Assembly (NCBI GenBank): GCA_040218145.1
Contig: JAVJQK010000063.1
Location: forward strand, 124,001-188,000
Direction: 5' to 3'
Length of the DNA stretch: 64,000 nucleotides
From: Sandaracinaceae bacterium
Lineage (GTDB): Bacteria > Myxococcota_A > Polyangia > Polyangiales > Sandaracinaceae
In this document: positions 1-8,419 of the stretch, piece after piece
How positions within the stretch are numbered: position 1 is the stretch's first letter
How the letters are laid out: every line of letters starts with the position of its first letter
Notes under the pieces: generated by a model
Databases searched by the model: none
Told to the model about the DNA's origin: nothing
What the model saw: only the letters and a program-made list of their open reading frames with translations
Program-made: the position numbers and the translations under genes

Positions 1-360
1 CTCGGGCTCCTCCCGGATGAACTCCTCGAGGAGCTGGATCGCCGTCTGGCGGCGCTGCACCAGGAGCTGCTCGCGCTCGCGCAGGAGCGTCTCGAGCTGC
101 TGATCCTGGAACTGGCGCGCCGCGTCGCCGAGCGCGTCGGGGCGCTCGCGCAGGTAGAGCCGGTCCTCGAGCGAGTCGCCCGTGCCGCCGCCCGCCCTCG
201 TCCGGGTGGTGCCGCCGGCCTCGTCGACGTCGCCCGCGTCGAGCTCGATGCGGCGCTCCTCCGCGGGATCCTGGAAGCGCCCCTCGATGTCCGCGCCGCG
301 CGGCTGGGCGTGCGCGGTCGGCGCGAGCAGGAGCGCTCCGGCGACGATCCAGCGCTTCAT
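1..360 (-). CDS. Exported coiled/TPR-like protein, 3' part outside the window
   Basis: Only the first 120 residues are inside the window. They begin with a clear signal peptide (MKRWIVAGALLLAPTAHAQP). After it come an acidic Asp/Gly/Arg linker and then a charged helical stretch rich in Gln, Arg and Leu that looks like the start of a TPR or coiled-coil protein. The ATG overlaps the TGA of the upstream gene (ATGA at 357-360), so the two are translationally coupled. It is the last visible gene of a four-gene minus-strand envelope operon (barrel, proline-rich protein, TPR protein, this one). The function is not recognised; a periplasmic partner of the TPR protein is inferred. Confidence 0.75.
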   Translation of the reverse strand, partial: MKRWIVAGALLLAPTAHAQPRGADIEGRFQDPAEERRIELDAGDVDEAGGTTRTRAGGGTGDSLEDRLYLRERPDALGDAARQFQDQQLETLLREREQLLVQRRQTAIQLLEEFIREEPE

Positions 361-2432
361 TCGTCCTCCGGCGCGTCGAGGTCTTGGTCCTCGATGGGCG
401 CCTCGTCGAGCGCCGCCTCTTCTTCTTCGAGCGCGTCGTCGTCGAGCTCGTCCTCCTCGAACTCGTCCGCCCAGTACTCGCCCTCGAACGGCCAGTACTC
501 CTCGTCGTCCCGGAGCAGGCCCTGCACCGAGAGCGGGTCCTGCAGCTCGGGCGGGAAGCGCCCCGCGGCGAGCGACTCGATCTGGATCTCGATGCGGCGC
601 TTGCTGCCCATCACCGCGTCGATGCGGCCGATGCGCGAGCGGCGCAGGTAGCCGCCGAGCTCTCCGCGCAGGCCCCGCAGGGCGCGCAGCGCCGCGTCGT
701 TCGCCGCGCCCACCATGCGCCCGCGCACCTGCGCCACGCGCGAGTCGAACTGCGCGGCCATCTGCCGGTCGGTGCGCAGCATGCCCTCGAGGTCGCCGCC
801 GCCGGTCGCGGCGGGGGCGGGGGGCTGGGCGCCGAGCTGGTCGATCTGTCGCTCCATCGCGCCGACGCGCGTCCCGAGCTGCGCCAGCTCACTCTCGAGC
901 GGGCTGAGCTGCGCTTCGGTCGCGCCCGCGGCGCGCATCGCCTCGAGCTGCTCGGTGAGCGCCCGCAGCACGGCGCGGGCCTGGGCGAGGTCGCCTCGGA
1001 GCGCGGTCACCTCGTCGAGGCTCTGGACCTCCGCGTCCGCGGCGCGCGGCGCGTCGCTCCCCGCGAGCCGCCCGAGGATGGCCCCGAGCTGCTCGTCGAC
1101 CCGGCCCGCGCGCGCGGCCTCCGCGTCGAGGGTGCGGACCTCGCGGTAGAGCCGGTAGAAGTCGGGGTCGACCCGCATCAGCGACAGCAGCATCGCGTGC
1201 ACGTCGACCGGTGACTCGCCGCCCTCGCCGGGGGCCTCGCCCTCGCTCGGCGCAGGCAGCGCGCGGCCCTCCGACGCGAGCAGCTCCTCGAGGAGCCGCT
1301 CTTGGCGCGCCGGGCTCTGGAGGATGCGGTCGATCTCGTGCACGACGGGCGTGAACTCGGTCTGGAACCCACGGAACAGGCGGTCGGCGTCCTCGAAGTC
1401 GCAGCGCGCGAGGTGGATGTAGCCGCGGAGCAGCGACGCCTCGTGCACGTAGGGCGAGTCCGGGAAGCGGGTCTCGAGCTGGTCGAGGAGATCGATCGCC
1501 GTGTCGTGGTCGTCGCCCTCGTACATCGCCCACGCCGCCTCGAAGAGCGCGGCCGCGACGCGGTCCGAGTCCTGCGGGACCTGGAAGTAGTAGTAGAACG
1601 CGTCCTCCGGCCGGCGCGCCTCGTGGGCCACGCGGCCGAGGGCCAGCCAGGTCAGGTCACGGATCTCGAAGTAGCGACGATCGACGAAGAACGTGTAGCT
1701 GTCGGTGTCTTCGGTGGTCGCGATCGCGCAGAACTGGGCCTCGGCGTCCTCGAGCCGGCCCGCCTGCGCGGCGATCACGCCCTGGAGGTAGCGCGCGTTG
1801 GCGTAGAAGCGGCTGCGGCGGCCGACCTGCTCGAAGAAGCGGGCCGAGCCCTCCCAGTCGTGCGCGTCGTAGCGCTCGCGGCCCTGCAGGTAGAGCAGCT
1901 CGTTCGCCGCGTCGGGCTGGAGGATCTCCTGTGGCGCCACGCCCTGGAGCCGCTCGATGGCCTGGGCGAGGTTCGCGTCCTGCAGCGCCACGTCCACCGC
2001 GCGGCGGTAGGCCGGGCCGAAGTACGGGTCCTCGACCCCGCGCTCGAGGATGCGCTCGAGGTAGCGCCAGGCGCTCCGGAGCGCGCCGAGGCGCTGGAGC
2101 GCGCCGGCCAGCATGAACTCCGCCTCGCGGTACTCGTCGAGGCTGTTGAAGTCGCGGAAGCGCGGGCTCTCCACCGCCTCGTAGAGCACGCGCTGCGCCT
2201 CCTCGAAGCGATCGTCGAGGTAGAGGCGCTCGCCCTCTCGCACGAGGTCGCGGAGCTGCGTGGCCGAGCCGGTCTCGGGCGCGATGAGGCGCCGCTCGGC
2301 CATGGCGTCGTAGTACCGCGTCAGCGCCGTGCCGGCCTCGTCGGTCGCGGTGGCCTCCTGCGCGTGCGCGCTCGAGGCCGCCACGGAGGCGCCCAGTGAG
2401 AGACCCAGAGCGATGCCTTGAAGGGGCCGCAA
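357..2432 (-). CDS. Exported tetratricopeptide-repeat protein
   Basis: A 691-residue protein with a signal peptide (about residues 1-24) and several helical repeats of TPR type across residues 60-370. Examples are runs such as YLDDRFEEAQRVLYEAV and YDAHDWEGSARFFEQV. A coiled-coil region rich in Ala, Arg, Leu and Gln follows (about 430-600), and the C-terminal tail is very acidic. The start is a TTG. It is supported by GGAGGAG 7 bases upstream and lies only 3 bp after the stop of the preceding gene. The neighbours are a barrel and an anchored proline-rich protein, so a periplasmic scaffold is likely. TPR plus beta-barrel sets are known from the Glt/Nfs gliding and spore-coat machines of Myxococcota, but membership in that family is inference only. 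Confidence 0.85.
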   Translation of the reverse strand: MRPLQGIALGLSLGASVAASSAHAQEATATDEAGTALTRYYDAMAERRLIAPETGSATQLRDLVREGERLYLDDRFEEAQRVLYEAVESPRFRDFNSLDEYREAEFMLAGALQRLGALRSAWRYLERILERGVEDPYFGPAYRRAVDVALQDANLAQAIERLQGVAPQEILQPDAANELLYLQGRERYDAHDWEGSARFFEQVGRRSRFYANARYLQGVIAAQAGRLEDAEAQFCAIATTEDTDSYTFFVDRRYFEIRDLTWLALGRVAHEARRPEDAFYYYFQVPQDSDRVAAALFEAAWAMYEGDDHDTAIDLLDQLETRFPDSPYVHEASLLRGYIHLARCDFEDADRLFRGFQTEFTPVVHEIDRILQSPARQERLLEELLASEGRALPAPSEGEAPGEGGESPVDVHAMLLSLMRVDPDFYRLYREVRTLDAEAARAGRVDEQLGAILGRLAGSDAPRAADAEVQSLDEVTALRGDLAQARAVLRALTEQLEAMRAAGATEAQLSPLESELAQLGTRVGAMERQIDQLGAQPPAPAATGGGDLEGMLRTDRQMAAQFDSRVAQVRGRMVGAANDAALRALRGLRGELGGYLRRSRIGRIDAVMGSKRRIEIQIESLAAGRFPPELQDPLSVQGLLRDDEEYWPFEGEYWADEFEEDELDDDALEEEEAALDEAPIEDQDLDAPEDE

Positions 2433-2435
2433 GGG

Positions 2436-3263
2436 CTACTCCTCCGACGCGGGCGCGGGCCCACTCGCGGCCGGGGCGCCGGCCGGCAGCGCGCGCGTGG
2501 CGACGCGCATGCGGGTGCGGACGTCGTAGCGGCCCTCGCCGCCGCTCGGGAAGCTGCGCGCCATGTCCGAGCCGTCCTCGAGGATCAGCGTGACCTCGCT
2601 GAGGCGCTCGCGCGCGACCATGAAGCGGTACGACTCGCGCACCTCGTAGCGGTAGGCGTCGTCCTCCCGCGCGCGCTGCTCGAGCTCGAGCGTCAGCACG
2701 TGCGGACCGGGCGCGAGCGCGCCGCTGAAGAGGTTCTGCCCCTGCGCGCCGTGCTCGAGCGGGCCGTCGCTCCGGAAGATCGGCGCTCCGTCGAGGTGCA
2801 CGGTCAGCCGGGACAGCGTGACGTTGTCCCCGGTGCGGTCCTGCAGCTCGACCGTGATGCGGGTCCGGAACAGCTCCGCGCCGAGCGCGTGCACCCGCAT
2901 GCGGGCCTGGACCAGATCGTCCATCAGCGAGACGTAGTCGGCGCGGATCGGCGTCACGTCGGGCGGCGCGGGGCCGGGGTCGAACGCCTCCGTGGGCTGC
3001 TCGCTCGGCTCGGGCGGTGTCTCTTCGACCGGCGGCGCGTCCGTCTCTTCGCCTTCGATCGGCGTCGCGGGCGGGGCGACCTCCTCGCCGTCCTCGGCCG
3101 GCTCTTCGGTCTCTTCGACCGGCGGCTCCTCGACCTGCGCGGCGGGCGGCGGCTGACGCCGACGACGGCGACGGCGGCGCTGCGCGTCCGCCTCCTCGGC
3201 GAGGAGGATCACCAGCAGGAGGCTCGCGACGAGGACCAGGAGGGTGCGGGCTATCGAGCGCAT
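2436..3263 (-). CDS. Membrane-anchored proline/glutamate-rich protein
   Basis: A 275-residue protein. The N-terminus is a hydrophobic segment (residues 5-22), either an uncleaved signal anchor or a signal peptide with an ADAQ site. Eight consecutive Arg follow, then a long Pro/Glu linker (about 37-105) suited to crossing the periplasm. The C-terminal 170 residues form a folded beta-rich domain without a family I recognise. The ATG has GGAGAGA about 8 bases upstream. It sits between the beta-barrel gene and the TPR gene on the same strand, with 3 bp to the latter, so the products probably work together in the envelope. The C-terminal tail is low-complexity Ala/Pro/Gly. Confidence 0.8.
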   Translation of the reverse strand: MRSIARTLLVLVASLLLVILLAEEADAQRRRRRRRRQPPPAAQVEEPPVEETEEPAEDGEEVAPPATPIEGEETDAPPVEETPPEPSEQPTEAFDPGPAPPDVTPIRADYVSLMDDLVQARMRVHALGAELFRTRITVELQDRTGDNVTLSRLTVHLDGAPIFRSDGPLEHGAQGQNLFSGALAPGPHVLTLELEQRAREDDAYRYEVRESYRFMVARERLSEVTLILEDGSDMARSFPSGGEGRYDVRTRMRVATRALPAGAPAASGPAPASEE

Positions 3264-3321
3264 CGCGTTCTCTCCGCGGGCACGGGCAAGGGCAGGGGCA
3301 GGGGGTGACTCGCTTCGCTCG

Positions 3322-4038
3322 TCATGGGGTGAACGGGATGAACACCGACAGACCCAGGGTCGCGGTGATGTTGTTCACGATCGCCGACTCGCCCAGCAGC
3401 TCCTGCTGGAGCACCTGGTCGCGCACGTCGATCCGCAGCGAGAACCACTCGTCGAAGAAGAACTTGATGCCGATGCCCGCGCTGAAGGTCAGGCCGCGCG
3501 AGGTCTGGTTGTCGGTCAGGCCGCCGCCGATGGCGAGGTTGAAGTCGAAGCGGCTGATTCCGTCGCCGAACCAGCGGAGCTTGCCGTACGCGATCGACCA
3601 GATCAGGTGCGCCTGGTAGACGTAGACCGGCGCCTCGATCCGGATCAGCGAGATGCCGCGGTCGTTCTCGATGATGCGCACCAGCTCCGAGTCCGACTGG
3701 CTGTAGGCGAAGCTCGCCTCGAGCCCCAGGTCCTCGGTGACGTGGAAGGTGTAGGCGCCCTGGATCAGATAGGAGGCGCTGAGCAGGTCGGCCGCGTAGA
3801 CGCCGCCCATCACGCTCAGCTCGTGCCGGAGCGCCTTCTGGAAGAGCCGCTCGCGCACGCCCCGGTATCGACGGCGCGCGTTCAGCTCGTCGCGGATGGC
3901 CTCGTCGATGCACTGCGCACCCGCCCGAGCCGGAGAGATCGCGGCCTGCGCGATCGGAGCGGCCGTGGCCAGGATGATCAGAAGTGCGAGCCGAGCGCTC
4001 GACCCCATCCCGCCCTGGAAGGGCAAACGAGATCCCAT
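3322..4038 (-). CDS. Outer-membrane beta-barrel protein of the myxobacterial type
   Basis: A 238-residue protein with an N-terminal signal peptide. The mature part alternates polar and hydrophobic residues, as in barrel strands, with turns rich in Gly, Asn and Asp, and it ends in an aromatic strand (LGLSVFIPFTP) typical of outer-membrane barrels. Size and composition match the small outer-membrane barrel domain that recurs in Myxococcota (the OMP_myx_plus type). The ATG at 4038 lies 8 bases after a -10 box. A second ATG at 4008 would give a more standard signal peptide, so the exact start is uncertain. It is the first gene of the minus-strand envelope operon. Confidence 0.8.
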   Translation of the reverse strand: MGSRLPFQGGMGSSARLALLIILATAAPIAQAAISPARAGAQCIDEAIRDELNARRRYRGVRERLFQKALRHELSVMGGVYAADLLSASYLIQGAYTFHVTEDLGLEASFAYSQSDSELVRIIENDRGISLIRIEAPVYVYQAHLIWSIAYGKLRWFGDGISRFDFNLAIGGGLTDNQTSRGLTFSAGIGIKFFFDEWFSLRIDVRDQVLQQELLGESAIVNNITATLGLSVFIPFTP

Positions 4039-4046
4039 CGCCGACT

Positions 4047-4076
4047 GTGGTACCTGGGCCTGCCATTCGGTGTCAA
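4047..4076 (-). promoter_or_regulatory. Promoter of the beta-barrel operon
   Basis: On the minus strand a consensus TTGACA (4071-4076) is followed 18 bp later by TACCAC (4047-4052). The predicted transcript starts at or just before the ATG at 4038. It lies in the 83-bp divergent gap shared with the acetyltransferase gene. Confidence 0.5.
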
Positions 4077-4108
4077 CGAGCGCGCGTCGCAGATGGCCAC
4101 GGATCGCG

Positions 4109-4114
4109 TACCCT
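4109..4114 (+). promoter_or_regulatory. -10 box (TACCCT) of the GNAT gene
   Basis: TACCCT ends 7 bases before the GTG at 4122 and no ribosome-binding site precedes that GTG. This fits a leaderless transcript. No convincing -35 box is visible. Confidence 0.4.
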
Positions 4115-4121
4115 TCGGGGC

Positions 4122-4655
4122 GTGCTGGGCCCCTTCGTGCTGCGCTCCTGCGTCCTGAGGGCGTGGCGTCACGACGACCTCGAGTCGCTGGTCAGGCACG
4201 CGAACGACCCGCGCGTGGCCGCGACGGTCCGGGATCTGTTCCCGCACCCGTACACCCGCGAGGAGGGGAGGCGCTGGATCGAGCACGCGTCGGGGGCCGG
4301 GCGCCAGTTCAACCTGGCCATCGACGTGGGCGGCGAGGCGGTCGGCGGCATCGGCATGGAGCCCGGCCTCGACGTGCACGCCATCCGCGCGGAGATCGGC
4401 TACTGGCTCGGCCACGCCTTCTGGAACGCCGGCATCATGACCGAGGCCGTCGGCGCCTTCTCGAGACACATGCTCGAGGAGCGCGGCTTCCTCCGCCTCG
4501 AGGCGCCGGTCTTCGAGACGAACCCGGCGTCCGCCCGCGTGCTCGAGAAGAACGGCTATCTCCTCGAGTCGACGCAGCGCCGCGCCGCCCTCAAGAGCGG
4601 GCGCGTCCTCGACGTCTGGATGTACGTCCGGTTCGCGCCTCAGAGCAGCGGGTAG
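4122..4655 (+). CDS. GNAT acetyltransferase, RimJ/RimL type
   Basis: A 177-residue protein when started at the GTG at 4122; the reading frame is open further upstream, but that part has no homology-like character. It has the RimJ/RimL order: an N-terminal LRAW segment, then DLFPHPYTREEGRRWIE, a strand GEAVGGIGM, the acetyl-CoA loop region (LGHAFWNAGIMTEAV) and the closing NPASARVLEKNGY. Members transfer acetyl from acetyl-CoA to N-terminal or other amines; the substrate here cannot be told. It is divergent from the barrel operon and its 3' end overlaps the hemerythrin-like gene by 16 bp tail to tail. Confidence 0.82.
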   Translation: MLGPFVLRSCVLRAWRHDDLESLVRHANDPRVAATVRDLFPHPYTREEGRRWIEHASGAGRQFNLAIDVGGEAVGGIGMEPGLDVHAIRAEIGYWLGHAFWNAGIMTEAVGAFSRHMLEERGFLRLEAPVFETNPASARVLEKNGYLLESTQRRAALKSGRVLDVWMYVRFAPQSSG

Positions 4656-5035
4656 AGCTCTCGCTCTTCGCGCCGGATGCGCTCGTCGAGCGCGCGCACG
4701 ATGGCCCTCGTCTCGCTCCGGAACCCGGCCCAGTCCCCCGCGATCGCGGTCGACGTCCAGCGCTGGCTGTAGTCCTGGAGCGCGTCGGAGAGGCCGCCCA
4801 TCTCCTTCTGGAAGCGCGTCGCGGTCCCGCGGATCGTCGCGTCCGTGTGCTTCGCGAGCGCCGGGTAGAGGGAGCGATCCTCCATCGCGAGGTGCACCCG
4901 GAGCGCCCCCGCCAGCTCCGACAGGATGCGCCGCGTCGCCTTCGCGTCTTCTGCCGCGTCGCTCGCGGCCACGAGCCGCTCGGCGATCTCGAGCGCCTTG
5001 CGGTGCTGCTCTCGATAGGTCTGGATCACGCTCAC
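4640..5035 (-). CDS. Hemerythrin HHE-domain protein
   Basis: A 131-residue four-helix protein. Helix one carries YREQHRKAL, helix two VHLAMEDRSLYPAL and the last helix RIRREERELYPLL, the layout of bacterial HHE domains that bind a di-iron centre for O2, NO or redox sensing. The last helix has Arg where the family normally has a His ligand (LxxHxxxEE), so the iron site may be incomplete. The start is GTG, placed 6 bases after TATCCT with no Shine-Dalgarno sequence. The gene stands alone. A role in oxygen or nitrosative stress is inferred from the family. Confidence 0.8.
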   Translation of the reverse strand: MSVIQTYREQHRKALEIAERLVAASDAAEDAKATRRILSELAGALRVHLAMEDRSLYPALAKHTDATIRGTATRFQKEMGGLSDALQDYSQRWTSTAIAGDWAGFRSETRAIVRALDERIRREERELYPLL

Positions 5036-5041
5036 CTCGTC

Positions 5042-5047
5042 AGGATA
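5042..5047 (-). promoter_or_regulatory. -10 box (TATCCT) of the hemerythrin-like gene
   Basis: On the minus strand TATCCT is followed by GACGAG and then the GTG start. The 6-base gap places the transcript start at the start codon, so leaderless expression is likely. Confidence 0.45.
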
Positions 5048-5080
5048 CGACCGGGTGAGCGTCCGCTGAAGGCAAACGCC

Positions 5081-6652
5081 TCAGGCCGCGGCACGCTCGG
5101 ACGGCTTGGGCACGCTCAGCACGAAGCAGGTGCCGCGCGGGCTGGTCTGCACGTCGATGAACCCGCCCGAGGCCCGCACCGCGGCCCGGACCGCGCTCAT
5201 GCCGACCCCGCGCCCGCTGATGTCGGTGGCGACGTCCGCGCTCGACACGCCGTCCTCGAAGATGAGGGCGATCTTCTGCTGGCGGTCCATCTTGGCCACC
5301 GTCTCGGCGTCCACGCGGCCCAGCTTCACCGCCTTCGCGGTCAAGCGGTCCACCGGGATGCCGCGCCCGTCGTCCTCGACGCGGATCTCCCACGCCCTGC
5401 CCGCGTCGATGATGTGCACCGACACGCGGCCGCGCGCGGGCTTCTCTCCGCGCTCCCAGCTCGGCTCGAGCCCGTGGTCGACCGAGTTCCGCACGAGGTG
5501 CGAGAGGTTCCGCAGCACCGGGCGCATCACCTCGGAGTCCACCTGCACGTCCTCGCCGGAGAGCTCGAACTCCACCTCCTTCTCGAGGCGCTGGCCGAGC
5601 TTCTCCACGAAGCTGTTCATCGGGCCGATGAGCTCGTGGGCCGGTCGCTGCACGACCTGACGGATCCACCCGGAGACCTCGTTCATGTTGGCCGGGTCGG
5701 CGGCCAGGGTGCGCAGGCGCTTCAGGTTCTCCGCCGTGATCTCGAACGCCGGCTCGACGTCGTCGTAGTCGAAGCCGAGCACCGCGACGTTGTCCTTGAG
5801 GAACGCGCGCATGGCGGCGTGCACGGCCGCGATGCCGTCGCCGCCGATCTCCGCGTCCATCTCGACCTCGTGCGTGACGCTCACGACGTCGTCCAGGCCC
5901 CAGGAGGCGGCGTTGCCCTTCACCGTGTGCACGACGCGCCGGACGGTGACCTGGTCGTCGACGGCCTCGAGGGCCATCTCCAGGCTCGTCCGCGTGTCCA
6001 TCACGAACTGCTCGAAGGCGGTCTTCTGCTGGAGGATGCCGATGAGCACCTCGCGGTGGCGGGACTCTCGCTCCGCCGCCTCGAGCGCGGTGATGTCGCT
6101 GACCGTGAAGAGCACGCCGTCGACCGTCTCGTCTTCGGCGCGCACCGCGCGGGCCTCCAGGCGCAGCACGCGGGCCTCGATCTCGAAGCGCTTCGGGAGC
6201 TGATCGACCGTGACCTCCTCGGGCATGAAGTCCTCGAAGATCTGGTCGAGCCCGAGCGCCATCTCGGCCGACTGACGCGCGTCGCAGCGGAGCAGCTCGG
6301 TCAGCGCGCCGCCCACCTCCGGCTCGCGCGCGAAGAGCGCCTCACACGAGCGCGTGAAGCCCTCTCGCACGCGACCGTCCGGGCCGACCACCAGGAACCC
6401 GAAGGTGACGTGGTCGAGGATGGTGCGGATCGCGCGGGTGCGCTCGGCGACCTGGTCCTCCAGGTTCGCGGCGCGGACCTCGGCCAGCTCGCGGCGCTGG
6501 CGGTTCTGCTCCTCGCGCTGCCGCGCCTTCTCCAGCGCGCGGTGGATCGGGCTCTGCGCGCCGCCGTCGTGCAGCTTGCGGACCTCGTGCTTGAGGACCC
6601 GGACCGTCTTCTCGGCCGCCTCGGCCCTGCGCTCCCAGCTCATCTCGGTCAT
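5081..6652 (-). CDS. CheA-like histidine kinase with PAS, Hpt and ATPase domains
   Basis: A 523-residue cytoplasmic protein. The order is an N-terminal coiled coil (about 5-75), a PAS-like domain (about 75-185), a linker helix, an Hpt domain with the phospho-accepting His in HTVKGNAASW (about residue 242), then a CheA-type ATPase with N box (LSHLVRNSVDHG, about 387), G1 (DDGRGIP, about 429) and G2 (GRGVGMSAV, about 483). The protein stops right after the ATPase, so the CheW-like coupling domain of true CheA is missing, and it has no receiver. It follows the FIST gene by 11 bp, so FIST may be its sensory input. The separate CheY-like protein encoded upstream is the likely phosphate acceptor. 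Confidence 0.85.
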   Translation of the reverse strand: MTEMSWERRAEAAEKTVRVLKHEVRKLHDGGAQSPIHRALEKARQREEQNRQRRELAEVRAANLEDQVAERTRAIRTILDHVTFGFLVVGPDGRVREGFTRSCEALFAREPEVGGALTELLRCDARQSAEMALGLDQIFEDFMPEEVTVDQLPKRFEIEARVLRLEARAVRAEDETVDGVLFTVSDITALEAAERESRHREVLIGILQQKTAFEQFVMDTRTSLEMALEAVDDQVTVRRVVHTVKGNAASWGLDDVVSVTHEVEMDAEIGGDGIAAVHAAMRAFLKDNVAVLGFDYDDVEPAFEITAENLKRLRTLAADPANMNEVSGWIRQVVQRPAHELIGPMNSFVEKLGQRLEKEVEFELSGEDVQVDSEVMRPVLRNLSHLVRNSVDHGLEPSWERGEKPARGRVSVHIIDAGRAWEIRVEDDGRGIPVDRLTAKAVKLGRVDAETVAKMDRQQKIALIFEDGVSSADVATDISGRGVGMSAVRAAVRASGGFIDVQTSPRGTCFVLSVPKPSERAAA

Positions 6653-6663
6653 CGCTCCGCCCC

Positions 6664-7800
6664 TCACGCCGCCGCCTTGATCGCCACCGCGACCAGGGTC
6701 TGGTTGATGTGCAGCCCGTTCAGCTGCTCCCCATACGTGTCGAACCCGATCATCGCGCCGGCCGTCTCGCCGACGACCTCGCCGAGCGCGTCGAAGGCCT
6801 CGGCCTGCTTCGCCTCGAGGGCGCGGAGGATGCAGTTGAAGCCGACGATGAAGTCGGCCTTGCCGAGCTCCTCCCGGAGCGCGCCGAGATCCGACGACAG
6901 CGAAGCGTGCATGTCTCCGTGGCCGCCCACGTCGAGCACCATGCCCTCCTCGATGGCGCAGTAGAAGGTGATCGAGCCGTCCTCGTTCACCTTCTGGATG
7001 CTGCGCACGTAGAGCTCGCCGTTGCAGGCGAAGGTCACCGGGTTGAGGAAGGTGACGTCGCCCGTGACCTCGTCGACGGTCTTGCCGAGGGCCCGCGCGT
7101 ACGCCTCGATCGCCGGGTAGCCGTCCATCTCGAAGACGGTCCGCGAGGCGGGGTCCGCCTTGGTGATGCAGAGCATCTCCGGCGTGCGCGTGAAGTGCTG
7201 GTGCTTGACGATCCGCACGTCGCTGTCGCCCTTGTCGGCGAGCACCACGACGGCGGCGTTGGTCAGCGCGCCCGCGCTGGTGAGCACGCGCGTCTCGGTG
7301 AACGCCAGGTCGTCGCCGGCGGAGCCGCCCGCGAGCGGCACCCCCTCGAGCGCCTCGGCGAGCTGCGCGCTGACGCGCTCCTCGGCCATGGAGAGCCCGT
7401 CGATCATGAGCAGGCTGAAGTACTTCGACGCGTCGAGGGTCTCCCGCTCGACCCCGAGGCTCGCGAAGAGCGCGTCGGTCACGCCGCGCGCGTCCTCCTC
7501 GCCGAAGCTCTTCAGGTCGGTGATGACCTCGGTCGTCCACCGCATCGACGAGTCGTACACCGCGGCCGCGACGAGCGACTCGTTCGAGTGCGCCCCCGCG
7601 AGGTGCTCCCCCGCGGTCGTGCAGCCCGCGATGGGCACCTCGCCGAAGCGCGCGCGGAGGGCGTCGACCACCGCCTGCCCGTCCTGCTTCATCGATGCGA
7701 ACACGAAGATGATCTCCGGCTCGTCCGCCCAGCCCTGCGTCGCCTCCGCGACGGCCTGGTGCCCGTCCGTCGCGAACGACTTCCCCTGCTCAACTTTCAT
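6664..7800 (-). CDS. FIST-domain sensory protein
   Basis: A 378-residue soluble protein with a FIST N domain (about 20-215, with IIFVFASMKQDGQAVVDAL, PIAGCTTAGE and VPLAGGSAGDDL) followed by a FIST C domain (about 220-360, with GYPAIEAYARALG and GFNCILR). FIST proteins are thought to bind small ligands, perhaps amino acids, and are usually linked to signal-transduction proteins. The ATG is preceded by GGGGTGA. Together with the kinase gene 11 bp downstream it forms a two-protein sensor unit. A strong hairpin separates it from the upstream cheX-like gene, so it may have its own promoter within 7801-7893. Confidence 0.85.
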   Translation of the reverse strand: MKVEQGKSFATDGHQAVAEATQGWADEPEIIFVFASMKQDGQAVVDALRARFGEVPIAGCTTAGEHLAGAHSNESLVAAAVYDSSMRWTTEVITDLKSFGEEDARGVTDALFASLGVERETLDASKYFSLLMIDGLSMAEERVSAQLAEALEGVPLAGGSAGDDLAFTETRVLTSAGALTNAAVVVLADKGDSDVRIVKHQHFTRTPEMLCITKADPASRTVFEMDGYPAIEAYARALGKTVDEVTGDVTFLNPVTFACNGELYVRSIQKVNEDGSITFYCAIEEGMVLDVGGHGDMHASLSSDLGALREELGKADFIVGFNCILRALEAKQAEAFDALGEVVGETAGAMIGFDTYGEQLNGLHINQTLVAVAIKAAA

Positions 7801-7893
7801 CGATCACCCCACTGCCCACCACTCGGGCTTCATCCACCACGAGGGATCCGACGGACCCCGTTCCGTCGAGCGCCGCGCGCCCGCAGTCACCCC

Positions 7894-7927
7894 GCGTCTT
7901 CCGAGCCCAACCCGGCTCGGAGGACGC
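7894..7927 (-). terminator. Strong hairpin after the CheX-like gene
   Basis: Two 14-base arms (7894-7907 and 7914-7927) pair with only one G-T wobble around a 6-base loop. The hairpin begins 2 bases after the stop of the CheX-like gene. No T run follows, so it may act as a Rho-dependent or pausing terminator, or protect the 3' end of the upstream mRNA. Confidence 0.55.
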
Positions 7928-7929
7928 GC

Positions 7930-8418
7930 TCAGAAGAGGAGCATCTCGCCCGCGCCCATGGCGTCGCCCTCTTCCTGGGGCGTCTCCATGTGCTCGGCCG
8001 CGTCCTCGGTGCCCCGCAGCTCCACCCACACGCGGAGCGTGCCGTTGGGCCCGGTGAGCGCGAAGTCACGCATCTCGGGGATGCGCCTCGGCTCCACGAT
8101 CGCGCCGCGCATGACCACGGGCGTCGTCTGCTTGATGGTCCAGCGCCGGCCCGAGAAGAGCCCGTACTTCACGCGGCCCGCGGCCAGGTTGGCCAGCTCC
8201 GCCGCCCAGTCCATCACGTCGACCCCGAGGAAGGGGGCGCTGTCCATGAAGGCGCCCTTGTTCCCGCGGATCACGACGCACCCGCCGAGGCCGCCGTCGC
8301 CGGTGAAGCCCACCAGCGCGGTGATCTCGTCGCCCGCCTGGTCCTCGTCGTCCGCCGTGCGGAAGCCGGAGAAGAGCGGACGGAGGTGCTCCTCCATGAG
8401 AGTGTCGAGGCACGCCAT
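7930..8418 (-). CDS. CheX-type chemotaxis phosphatase
   Basis: A 162-residue protein that resembles CheC/CheX phosphatases, which dephosphorylate CheY-P. The diagnostic helix reads DWAAELANLAAGR and holds the E-x2-N catalytic pair once, as in CheX (CheC has two). The strand pattern around GLGGCVVIRG and TTPVVMRG also fits. It starts 1 bp after the stop of the CheY-like gene, so the two are co-translated. The simplest reading is that it resets that receiver. The last 25 residues are a variable acidic tail. Confidence 0.75.
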   Translation of the reverse strand: MACLDTLMEEHLRPLFSGFRTADDEDQAGDEITALVGFTGDGGLGGCVVIRGNKGAFMDSAPFLGVDVMDWAAELANLAAGRVKYGLFSGRRWTIKQTTPVVMRGAIVEPRRIPEMRDFALTGPNGTLRVWVELRGTEDAAEHMETPQEEGDAMGAGEMLLF

Positions 8419-8419
8419 C

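Noticed and set aside
5081-7540. An 819-residue kinase that includes the region opposite the FIST gene
   Set aside because: The first part of the frame is an out-of-frame reading of the FIST gene on the same strand; the ATG at 6652 starts the coherent protein.
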